Below are positions 1 through 4,586 of a DNA stretch of 6,998 bases, one piece after another; the first letter of the stretch is position 1, and the number at the start of each line of letters is the position of its first letter. The translations under genes and the position numbers were made by a program. Location: contig CAMWRC010000058.1 in the NCBI GenBank assembly GCA_947176565.1, positions 1-6,998 of the forward strand, in the 5' to 3' direction. The notes beneath the pieces were generated by a model. The model made no database searches. It was not told the DNA's origin and saw only the letters and a list, made by a program, of their open reading frames with translations. Origin of the DNA: an uncultured Ruminococcus sp. Lineage in GTDB: Bacteria; Bacillota; Clostridia; Oscillospirales; Ruminococcaceae.

Positions 1-56
1 CTGTTAGAGTTGTGCATATACTTTACATACCTTTCATTCTGTATAGCGACTGCCAT
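1..56 (-). CDS. 5' end of an unrecognised gene directly downstream of the holin (runs off the left edge)
   Basis: Only about 18 codons are visible, starting at an ATG at 56-54 and reading MAVAIQNERYVKYMHNSN before the window ends. An excellent ribosome binding site (TAGGAGGAAT on the minus strand, 61-70) lies four bases upstream of the ATG, and its first three bases are the stop codon of the holin. The two genes are therefore 11 bases apart and probably translationally coupled. I do not recognise the protein from this fragment. In phage lysis cassettes the gene after a holin is often the endolysin (cell-wall hydrolase), so that is the leading guess from position only; nothing in the visible residues proves it. 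Confidence 0.7.
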   Translation of the reverse strand, partial: MAVAIQNERYVKYMHNSN

Positions 57-67
57 TTTAATTCCTC

Positions 68-436
68 CTATTTTCCGTTGTTTTTAATTTTTTTCAGAAG
101 TTTTGATACCCATGCGGCTTCTGGATTAAGAGCGGCATAATTTTCAAAAATGCTCACGATTTCCATAACAGAAATATATCCGAAAACAACTGATGCAGTT
201 ACTGCTCCGGCAATATCGGACAGATTTTCAGCCTGATAATAAACTCCCAGTGCCCTGATTCCTGCATCAAGTCCGCAGGCTGATGTCATCACGATTATTT
301 CAGCCAGCTTATTCAGACCGCCCCTGCGCATTTTTGAACTCTGTACAACATCGATACAGTAGCCCTTTATGATTCCCGTCAGAAAATCCGCAGCTGCGAG
401 TCCGATTACTATTATCAGCATTATGATGTATTTCAT
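68..436 (-). CDS. Phage-type holin (Bacteriophage holin 4_1 / TcdE-like family)
   Basis: A small membrane protein of 122 residues. In phages this family forms inner-membrane lesions that let an endolysin reach the peptidoglycan; relatives such as TcdE have been linked to toxin release. The sequence shows an N-terminal hydrophobic segment running into ADFLTGIIKGY, then the typical SSKMRRGGLNKLAEI stretch, a second hydrophobic segment with an internal Asp (CGLDAG), a third (about AGAVTASVVFGYISVMEIVSIF), and a basic tail (LLKKIKNNGK). These are the features of the family, and the length is near its lower end. An in-frame GTG at 442-440 would add two residues, but AAAGGAG at 444-450 sits only one base from it and seven bases from the ATG at 436, so the ATG is preferred. 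No other phage genes are visible: to the right lies a MATE transporter with its own terminator. A holin function is likely by family; a role in this bacterium (lysis, secretion, prophage relic) is inference. Confidence 0.85.
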   Translation of the reverse strand: MKYIIMLIIVIGLAAADFLTGIIKGYCIDVVQSSKMRRGGLNKLAEIIVMTSACGLDAGIRALGVYYQAENLSDIAGAVTASVVFGYISVMEIVSIFENYAALNPEAAWVSKLLKKIKNNGK

Positions 437-443
437 TTTCACA

Positions 444-450
444 CTCCTTT
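444..450 (-). promoter_or_regulatory. Ribosome binding site deciding the holin start
   Basis: AAAGGAG on the minus strand lies seven bases before the ATG at 436 and one base before the in-frame GTG at 442, which favours the ATG. A second purine-rich block, AGGAGGGG (454-461), lies just upstream but is too far from either start for normal use. No convincing promoter for the holin is visible between 451 and 543. A 6-bp inverted repeat (TTCAAT at 487-492 and ATTGAA at 501-506) is the only other structure seen there. Confidence 0.6.
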
Positions 451-543
451 CAGCCCCTCCTATAAATGGTCTGAACAGGAAGTTTTTTCAATACAGAAAC
501 ATTGAATATCATAAAAATTTACAATTTCTTAATAATTTGTGGT

Positions 544-573
544 AAAAAATTCACCATGCCGGAGCATGGTGAA
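544..573 (-). terminator. Intrinsic terminator of the MATE gene
   Basis: A perfect 10-bp stem (550-559 with 564-573, TTCACCATGC and GCATGGTGAA) closes a four-base loop. Reading on the minus strand it is followed by six T residues (549-544). It begins 20 bases after the MATE stop codon, so it ends that transcript and isolates the holin unit downstream. Confidence 0.85.
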
Positions 574-592
574 AATTCAATATCTGTTGTTT

Positions 593-1951
593 TTAGTTAT
601 TATTTAATGCCTCTGTATTTGTGAGATTATTCAGCCACAGATATTTTTTGTAATGCTTATATACGGCAGGAAGCTTTACAATCTCATCAATATTTATGAT
701 AATATATACCGGAATCACAGGCAGATTAAGCAGAAATGCTGAAATAAGTCCGAGCGGTACAGTTACGCACCACATTGTAATTGTATCGCATTTGAAGCCG
801 AATCTTGAATCTCCGCCGGACGGGAAAATTCCGGCAATTACCGTCATATTCATTGCCTTTCCGACAACGTAATACGAGCAGACGATGAGCATTACTTTCA
901 GATATTTCTGTGCTGTGGGGGTTATTGTTCCGAAAAGCGGAACAAACGGAATCACACACAGAATTATGAGTCCTGAGATTATTCCGCAGATAAGGGAAAT
1001 CCTGCAAAGATTTGAACCGTATTTTTTAGCTTTATCAAGCATACCCTGTCCGAGTTCAATGCCGACAAGAACCGCGCTTGCTGAACTTACTCCCTGACAC
1101 AGGCATATAGCAAGATTCTTGACAATATTTGCGATTGAATTTGCGGCGGCGGCATCACTTCCCATATGTCCGAGGATAACGGAATACATAGTAAATCCGA
1201 TACCCCATACCATATTATTTCCGAACATCGGCAAAGCGTATTTCCAGTAGTCTTTTTTTAATATTTTATCACTGTGCAGTATGTATTTCAGGCGTATTTT
1301 TACATTATCGCCCTTGAAACATATCGCCATAGTCCAGACAAGCTCCGCGGCTTTTGAAATTACCGTAGCTAATGCAGCACCTCTGATTTCAAGACGCGGA
1401 AAAATACCGACTCCGAAAATCAGAAGCCAGTTAAAAATGATATTCAGGATTACAGAAACAGAACTTATCAGAGAACTCTTTCCGGCGTTTCCGCAGTTTT
1501 TCATAATACAGAGATATGGCTGCGAAAATCCGAGAAATAAATAAGAAAGGGAAACAGTTCTGAGATACTGCGCTCCTTTTTCGATTAAAACGGGGTCGGA
1601 GGCGAAGCATTTCATAATTGTTTCGGGGAAAATCAATGCTCCGAGCGTAAAAGGAATTGAAAAAAGTACAAGTAATTTCAGTCCGATAGCAAGAATTTTT
1701 TCAACAGAATCCTTATCTTTGATTCCCCAGTATTGAGTTGCTAAAACTGAAACACCGCCGGTAACTGAAAATATAAACAAATGGAATACAAACTGCACCT
1801 GACCGGCAAGTGAAACGGCTGATAAGGAATCCTGATTAAGAAAACCAATCATAACAGCATCGGTAACGCTGACGAGTGCAAGCATCAGCTGCTGTAACGT
1901 AATTGGAATCACGAGTTTCAGAAGTTTGCTTTTGAAATTATCGCCATTCAT
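593..1951 (-). CDS. MATE-family multidrug/solute efflux transporter
   Basis: An integral membrane antiporter of 452 residues, the normal length for the MATE family (two MatE repeats, 12 helices), which exports cationic drugs, metabolites or other compounds using a Na+ or H+ gradient. The first repeat spans about residues 12-210 and the second about 235-435. Visible family signatures include the helix-1 segment VSVTDAVMIGFL (Asp31), TGGVSVLATQYWG (64-76), the helix-6 region LNIIFNWLLIFG followed by IRGAALATVISK (169-200), and AGIFPSGGDSRFGFKCD (373-389) in the second half. The start at 1951 is fixed by AAAGGAGG six bases upstream. It is a single-gene unit with its own promoter (1975-2003) and terminator (544-573). 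The substrate cannot be told from sequence, and I cannot confidently separate the NorM-like and DinF-like branches by eye. A neighbouring peptidoglycan gene is divergent, not co-transcribed. Confidence 0.93.
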   Translation of the reverse strand: MNGDNFKSKLLKLVIPITLQQLMLALVSVTDAVMIGFLNQDSLSAVSLAGQVQFVFHLFIFSVTGGVSVLATQYWGIKDKDSVEKILAIGLKLLVLFSIPFTLGALIFPETIMKCFASDPVLIEKGAQYLRTVSLSYLFLGFSQPYLCIMKNCGNAGKSSLISSVSVILNIIFNWLLIFGVGIFPRLEIRGAALATVISKAAELVWTMAICFKGDNVKIRLKYILHSDKILKKDYWKYALPMFGNNMVWGIGFTMYSVILGHMGSDAAAANSIANIVKNLAICLCQGVSSASAVLVGIELGQGMLDKAKKYGSNLCRISLICGIISGLIILCVIPFVPLFGTITPTAQKYLKVMLIVCSYYVVGKAMNMTVIAGIFPSGGDSRFGFKCDTITMWCVTVPLGLISAFLLNLPVIPVYIIINIDEIVKLPAVYKHYKKYLWLNNLTNTEALNNN

Positions 1952-1974
1952 ATTATTCCTCCTTTATCATAGTA

Positions 1975-2003
1975 ATTGTATCATAGTCCGGTCAAAAAGT
2001 CAA
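1975..2003 (-). promoter_or_regulatory. Sigma-A type promoter of the MATE gene
   Basis: On the minus strand TTGACT (2003-1998) and TACAAT (1980-1975) are separated by exactly 17 bases; each hexamer matches the housekeeping consensus in five of six positions. The predicted start of transcription, about 1968, leaves an untranslated leader of only about 17 bases, just enough for the ribosome binding site. A 9-bp direct repeat, TATCATAGT on the plus strand, occurs at 1965-1973 and 1979-1987, so one copy overlaps the -10 box and the other lies at the transcription start. Confidence 0.8.
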
Positions 2004-2020
2004 CCCCGACTAAAAGCTTG

Positions 2021-2049
2021 TTCTCACATCTGAAATCTTAAAATAAAAT
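2021..2049 (+). promoter_or_regulatory. Candidate promoter of the VanY-type gene
   Basis: TTCTCA (2021-2026) and TAAAAT (2044-2049) are spaced by 17 bases, matching the housekeeping consensus in four and five positions. Transcription would begin near 2056 and give a leader of about 70 bases carrying two palindromes. An alternative -10, CATAAT at 2085-2090, lies inside the second palindrome but has a poor -35 (TTCAGG). The region is very AT-rich, so this choice is tentative. Confidence 0.35.
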
Positions 2050-2068
2050 TATGGAAATTATTCAGGAT

Positions 2069-2093
2069 TTCTTAAGAATATTATCATAATATT
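2069..2093. promoter_or_regulatory. Palindromes upstream of the VanY-type gene (candidate operator)
   Basis: Two perfect palindromes lie side by side: TTCTTAAGAA (2069-2078) and the 17-base AATATTATcATAATATT (2077-2093) centred on C2085. They lie 34-58 bases before the start codon, within the leader or over an alternative -10 box. The second has the size and odd-centred symmetry of a dimeric repressor site, loosely resembling Fur/PerR-type boxes but not matching their consensus. No regulator gene is in the window. Chance palindromes are more common in AT-rich DNA, so this is a suggestion. Confidence 0.35.
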
Positions 2094-2126
2094 TTCTATG
2101 GAAATAAATATTAAGGATTTGATTTT

Positions 2127-2792
2127 ATGGGAAAGATTCTGAAAAAAATAATAATATCTGCTTTTTTGATTATTCTGATATTTGCAGGAGCGAAGCTATT
2201 TAAATCGCGGTTTAATATTATTGACAAAGCTGCTTATACTTCGGGGACAACTGCGGATTGGCGGCTGATTCTTGTAAACAGCAGTCATGCAGTTCCGAAA
2301 GGCTATAGTCCTGATTTGATGCAGTTATCAAATGGAATTTATATTGATTCAAGAATATATCCGGATTTGCAGAATATGTTTGATGATGCACGAGCCGACG
2401 GAATTTATCCTGTAGTCGGCGAGGGTTACAGAACTCACGAACAGCAGGAGGATATAATGCAGGATAAAATCAACACTTTTATTGATGAGGGATATTCTAA
2501 AAGAGAAGCCGAAAAGCTTGCCGGAGAATGGGTAGCAGAGGCAGGAAAGAGCGAACATGAATTAGGATTAGCCCTTGATATAAATGCTGATACATCTATG
2601 TGTACAGATTCTGATGTATATGAATGGCTTGCTGAAAACGCCTGTAAGTATGGATTCATACTCCGGTATCCGTCAGGAAGCGAGAGCATAACAGGCATTG
2701 ATTATGAGCCGTGGCATTATCGTTATGTGGGAATTGACAACGCCACAGAAATTTATAATAATAATATTACTCTTGAGGAATACTTATCATAA
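2127..2792 (+). CDS. VanY-type D-alanyl-D-alanine carboxypeptidase (peptidase M15B), membrane-anchored
   Basis: A 221-residue zinc metallopeptidase of the VanY/M15 family, which removes the terminal D-Ala from peptidoglycan stem peptides on the outer face of the membrane. Residues 1-24 are a basic start followed by a hydrophobic segment (IIISAFLIILIFAGAKLF), a signal anchor or uncleaved signal peptide. The catalytic domain covers about 45-205. It shows GEGYRTHEQQ (98-107), the zinc motif SEHELGLALD (His144 and Asp151), and EPWHYRYVG (194-202) with catalytic Glu194 and zinc ligand His197, so all key residues are present and the enzyme should be active. The start is the first ATG after AAGGA (2113-2117). 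The gene stands alone, divergent from the MATE gene and convergent with the MFS gene. No vanRS or vanHAX genes are nearby, so a housekeeping or stress role in wall trimming is more likely than glycopeptide resistance; a specific L,D- versus D,D-activity cannot be proven from sequence. Confidence 0.92.
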   Translation: MGKILKKIIISAFLIILIFAGAKLFKSRFNIIDKAAYTSGTTADWRLILVNSSHAVPKGYSPDLMQLSNGIYIDSRIYPDLQNMFDDARADGIYPVVGEGYRTHEQQEDIMQDKINTFIDEGYSKREAEKLAGEWVAEAGKSEHELGLALDINADTSMCTDSDVYEWLAENACKYGFILRYPSGSESITGIDYEPWHYRYVGIDNATEIYNNNITLEEYLS

Positions 2793-2796
2793 TATC

Positions 2797-2830
2797 AAGA
2801 ACCTGTATTCACAGTGAAAATTTATGCAAA
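2797..2830 (+). repeat. Short intergenic repeat, copy A
   Basis: This stretch shares ordered identical blocks with 4310-4345: AAGAACCTG, then TTCACA, then AAAATTTA, then AAAA, with small spacer differences between blocks. Copy A lies between the VanY-type stop codon and the shared terminator. Both copies have the same orientation and they bracket the MFS gene. No longer match continues on either side. It may be a degenerate mobile-element end, a small dispersed repeat or coincidence in AT-rich DNA. Confidence 0.4.
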
Positions 2831-2862
2831 AATCCCTCGACCTGTAGAGCCGAGGAATTTTT
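2828..2862. terminator. Bidirectional terminator between the convergent VanY-type and MFS genes
   Basis: AAAAATCCCTCG (2828-2839) pairs with CGAGGAATTTTT (2851-2862) with one mismatch (C2834 against A2856) around an 11-base loop. The A run on one side and T run on the other give a U-tract in both directions, so the hairpin can end the plus-strand VanY-type transcript (stop at 2792) and the minus-strand MFS transcript (stop at 2939). Confidence 0.8.
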
Positions 2863-2938
2863 CCCGATATTGGTTAAACAAACTATTTTCTGTACATATT
2901 TTCTTATTCTTAGAACAGTTCTAAGTGTTTCTGCCTGA

Positions 2939-4033
2939 TTACCAATAAGTGAATACAAATCCTGCAAGAGGAGACAATACTATCATAATGACAGAAAAAC
3001 TGAACGACTCAACAGATGTAAGCGTTGCACGCTGCTCCGAGGGAAACATACCCTGTAAAATCGCGTTGGTACGTACCTGCAAAGCGTCATCGCCGGCTGC
3101 TGCAATAAAACCGCCCAGAGTAATTACAAAATAAAACGACGAGTGTTCTGCAAGAAATCCTATCATCACAAGTGCGGACGTTATAGCAAATATCCACTTA
3201 TAGCTAAGTTCCGGCAATTTTAGTACTAATTTTGAACCAGTAATGCCTCCCATTTCCATAAATAGCAGCGCCAGACCAAGACTCCATTCCGGAATACCTT
3301 TTTCTGGCAGTTTTGCCTGCAAGAAAAACAACAGCAGAATATCAAATGCACCTACAAAAGAGTTGCAAAGCATTAATCCCATGACCTTACGGACTTCTTT
3401 GAGAAAAGAGAAACTTTCCTTAATGCACGCGATTAACCTCCTGCCTATTTTGCTGTCTGTTTCTTTCTTAGAATTTGCAGCGTAAACCTCATGCAGAGAG
3501 GAAATGATAATTATTTGTATCATGCCTGTAATCAGGTCTGTTCCATAGGCAATTCTGTGTCCGATAGTAAGGGCGAAACCTGCACAAAGCGTTGAAATAC
3601 CGTTGCAAAGACGATAAATAATCAATTGGTTCGACTCGTACCTTTCAAACTTGCTTTCCATACCGGCAAGCTTAAGTGAGTCATAAGCCAGAGCATCTCC
3701 TGTACCTGAAGAGAAATTGTAGCTCAAAGCCATAAAAGAGATAGACATACACACCATAAAAAGATTGTTTGAAAGAATCATTATGATGTTGCCAATCATT
3801 CGCATGACAGTGCTGACAATCAGCATTTTCTTTCTGCCGAAAACATCTGCAAGAATGCCTGATGGAATCTCAAAAATAAGGCTTGTTATGTGAAATATGG
3901 TTTCAGCAATACCAATTTCAACAAGGCTATAGCCTCTTGCAGCAAGAATTGCAACCCATGCGCCTGTCAGTGACAGGTTACCGAGTACGGATGAGAAATA
4001 CAATTTCGATAATTGCTTCTTTATTTTAAACAT
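2939..4033 (-). CDS. MFS transporter, apparently lacking the last membrane helix
   Basis: A 364-residue major facilitator superfamily permease, probably a drug or small-molecule exporter. Helices 1 and 2 are followed by the motif A loop GILADVFGRKKML (59-71), the main MFS signature; a central cytoplasmic linker lies around 184-215 and the second half starts near 218. The conserved PSEQRATLTSVESFSFS stretch (331-347) precedes the eleventh hydrophobic segment, which ends abruptly at SPLAGFVFTYW. I count about 11 membrane segments; most relatives have 12 and are roughly 390-420 residues long. Neither other frame beyond the stop gives an obvious hydrophobic helix, so this looks like a real shortening or old decay rather than a simple one-base frameshift. 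The start at 4033 has AAGGAG seven bases upstream. The gene is alone, ends at a shared terminator, and is preceded by an inverted repeat typical of repressor sites. Substrate unknown; function may be impaired. Confidence 0.85.
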   Translation of the reverse strand: MFKIKKQLSKLYFSSVLGNLSLTGAWVAILAARGYSLVEIGIAETIFHITSLIFEIPSGILADVFGRKKMLIVSTVMRMIGNIIMILSNNLFMVCMSISFMALSYNFSSGTGDALAYDSLKLAGMESKFERYESNQLIIYRLCNGISTLCAGFALTIGHRIAYGTDLITGMIQIIIISSLHEVYAANSKKETDSKIGRRLIACIKESFSFLKEVRKVMGLMLCNSFVGAFDILLLFFLQAKLPEKGIPEWSLGLALLFMEMGGITGSKLVLKLPELSYKWIFAITSALVMIGFLAEHSSFYFVITLGGFIAAAGDDALQVRTNAILQGMFPSEQRATLTSVESFSFSVIMIVLSPLAGFVFTYW

Positions 4034-4054
4034 AAAAAATCTCCTTAACTAAAT

Positions 4055-4068
4055 TTAACAATCGTTAA
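4055..4068. promoter_or_regulatory. Inverted repeat, candidate repressor operator for the MFS gene
   Basis: TTAAC-AATC-GTTAA is a perfect 5-bp inverted repeat with a four-base centre, 22 bases before the MFS start codon and just upstream of its ribosome binding site. It falls in the spacer of one candidate promoter (TTGTCT 4076-4071 with a weak TTTAGT 17 bases on) and just downstream of another. Repressors of exporter genes, such as TetR-type proteins, commonly bind in such places, but no regulator gene is in this window. Confidence 0.4.
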
Positions 4069-4082
4069 GAAGACAATGCGCA

Positions 4083-4111
4083 ATCCTATTTAATTTGCAG
4101 AAACACCTCAA
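4083..4111 (-). promoter_or_regulatory. Candidate promoter of the MFS gene
   Basis: On the minus strand TTGAGG (4111-4106) and TAGGAT (4088-4083) are 17 bases apart, each matching the consensus in four of six positions. Transcription from here would start near 4076, and the inverted repeat at 4055-4068 would lie just downstream, where a bound repressor could block elongation. The match is modest and an overlapping alternative starting with TTGTCT at 4076 is similar in quality. Confidence 0.3.
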
Positions 4112-4117
4112 ATATGA

Positions 4118-4228
4118 CTAAATCAGAGTATTTTCATAACAAATCAACTTAAAAAAGGGCGCACCATCCCCACAGGAGGGAAAAATGGAACCTTTTTGCA
4201 GTTGTACATTTGTCATTTTCCAAAACAT
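4118..4228 (-). CDS. Possible 36-residue small protein or leader peptide upstream of the MFS gene
   Basis: An ATG at 4228 opens a 36-codon frame that begins MFWKMTNVQLQKG, passes through IFPSCGDGAPFFKL, and ends at TAG (4118-4120), 84 bases before the MFS start and on the same strand. AGAGGT eight bases upstream of the ATG could serve as a ribosome binding site. The frame runs straight through the hairpin at 4152-4197, whose T run is at 4156-4151. I do not recognise the peptide; it has no obvious signal or membrane segment. It could be a leader peptide, a remnant of a lost gene, or a chance frame. Length and AT-richness make chance quite possible. Confidence 0.25.
   Translation of the reverse strand: MFWKMTNVQLQKGSIFPSCGDGAPFFKLICYENTLI
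4152..4197. other. A/T-flanked hairpin, possible weak terminator or attenuator
   Basis: AAAAAGG (4152-4158) pairs with CCTTTTT (4191-4197); inside, CCAT (4164-4167) pairs with ATGG (4185-4188) and CCC (4168-4170) with GGG (4178-4180), leaving a four-base bulge and a seven-base loop. On the minus strand the structure ends in CCCTTTTTT, so it could stop transcripts coming from the tRNA side before they reach the MFS gene. The stem is interrupted, so efficiency is doubtful. Confidence 0.35.
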
Positions 4229-4259
4229 AAACTTAACCTCTGACTTAATAATTGTTTAA
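4185..4259 (+). CDS. Possible 24-residue small reading frame with a strong ribosome binding site
   Basis: AGGAGGG (4174-4180) sits four bases before an ATG at 4185 that opens 24 codons (starting MEPFCSCTFVIFQN) and ends with TAA at 4257-4259. It is antisense to the 36-codon frame and its ribosome binding site and start lie inside the hairpin at 4152-4197. I see no promoter for it on the plus strand and do not recognise the peptide, so the good ribosome binding site may be coincidence. Confidence 0.15.
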   Translation: MEPFCSCTFVIFQNINLTSDLIIV

Positions 4260-4309
4260 ACTCACATATCGATCATAACACAGCTGACATGGGACGTAAA
4301 GATGTATAT

Positions 4310-4345
4310 AAGAACCTGTTCACATAGAGTTAAAATTTACATAAA
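4310..4345 (+). repeat. Short intergenic repeat, copy B
   Basis: Partner of the stretch at 2797-2830, sharing in order AAGAACCTG, TTCACA, AAAATTTA and AAAA. Here TTCACA follows directly, whereas copy A has two extra bases, and the spacer before AAAATTTA is longer. It lies 44 bases beyond the 3' end of tRNA-Leu. Together the copies enclose the MFS gene and its upstream region in a segment of about 1.5 kb. Confidence 0.4.
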
Positions 4346-4388
4346 AGTGTATGAAGATAAGAAACAATAACCATAGTTTCAGCATAAA

Positions 4389-4475
4389 TGGTGCGGATAA
4401 CAGGAGTTGAACCTGCACCGAGTTGCCCCGACTGGCACCTGAAGCCAGCGCGTCTGCCTATTCCGCCATATCCGC
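4389..4475 (-). tRNA. tRNA-Leu, anticodon CAG
   Basis: The 87-base gene begins with GCGGATA (4475-4469), which pairs perfectly with TATCCGC (4399-4393) to form the acceptor stem, followed by discriminator A and an encoded CCA (4391-4389). The anticodon stem CTGGC/GCCAG encloses the loop TTCAGGT (4443-4437) with anticodon CAG at 4441-4439, which reads CUG leucine codons. A long variable arm (CGGG-GCAA-CTCG, one G-U pair) marks it as a class II tRNA, as expected for leucine. The T arm reads GCAGG-TTCAACT-CCTGT. It has its own promoter immediately upstream and appears to be a single-gene unit. Confidence 0.96.
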
Positions 4476-4488
4476 AAATTACTTATAC

Positions 4489-4517
4489 ATTATATCATAT
4501 ATTTTCGAATTTGTCAA
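4489..4517 (-). promoter_or_regulatory. Consensus sigma-A promoter of tRNA-Leu
   Basis: On the minus strand TTGACA (4517-4512) and TATAAT (4494-4489) are both perfect consensus hexamers with the optimal 17-base spacer. The predicted start, about 4482, is only some seven bases before the mature tRNA 5' end, giving a very short 5' leader. Strength of this kind is usual for stable RNA genes. Confidence 0.93.
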
Positions 4518-4541
4518 GAGAATCCTGATATTTTTAAATAT

Positions 4542-4578
4542 AAAAACAAAAGCTCCTGCTTTTATGGCAGGAGCTTTT
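4542..4578 (-). terminator. Intrinsic terminator of the cellulase gene
   Basis: A perfect 12-bp stem (4548-4559 with 4567-4578, core GCTCCTGC and GCAGGAGC) around a seven-base loop begins nine bases after the cellulase stop codon. On the minus strand it ends in TTTTGTTTTT, a strong U-tract. It lies about 25 bases before the tRNA promoter and so insulates the tRNA from cellulase transcription. Confidence 0.92.
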
Positions 4579-4586
4579 AATATTTC

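Larger units (their letters stand above)
4034..4388. other. 355-base region between the MFS gene and tRNA-Leu
   Basis: This stretch contains no large gene. From left to right it holds the MFS ribosome binding site, an inverted repeat (4055-4068), candidate promoter elements (4071-4111), two tiny overlapping reading frames on opposite strands (4118-4259), a hairpin inside them (4152-4197), and copy B of a short repeat (4310-4345). Between about 4260 and 4309 and between 4346 and 4388 I see nothing definite. There is no clear strong terminator just after the tRNA; a weak CCAT/ATGG pairing right at its 3' end is the best local candidate. Confidence 0.6.

Noticed and set aside
469..482. Third copy of the short repeat (minus strand TTCCTGTTCAG)
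   Set aside because: Only eight bases (CCTGTTCA) match and the following blocks (AAAATTTA, AAAA) are absent at the right distance.
487..506. TTCAAT/ATTGAA hairpin upstream of the holin as a terminator
   Set aside because: The stem has only six weak pairs and an eight-base loop; on the minus strand it is followed by A residues rather than T residues.
726..1544. Open frames overlapping the MATE gene on both strands
   Set aside because: They are rich in rare and charged-residue runs, lack ribosome binding sites, and overlap a gene with clear family motifs; they are frame shadows.
2127..2792. Glycopeptide resistance gene cluster, because of the VanY-type product
   Set aside because: No VanR/S, VanH, ligase or VanX gene is present within the window; the gene stands alone. 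Many Bacillota carry such carboxypeptidases as housekeeping wall enzymes.
4389..4475. tRNA-Leu as an integration site for a mobile element
   Set aside because: I see no second copy of the tRNA 3' end elsewhere in the window and no integrase gene, so there is no att-like duplication to support it.
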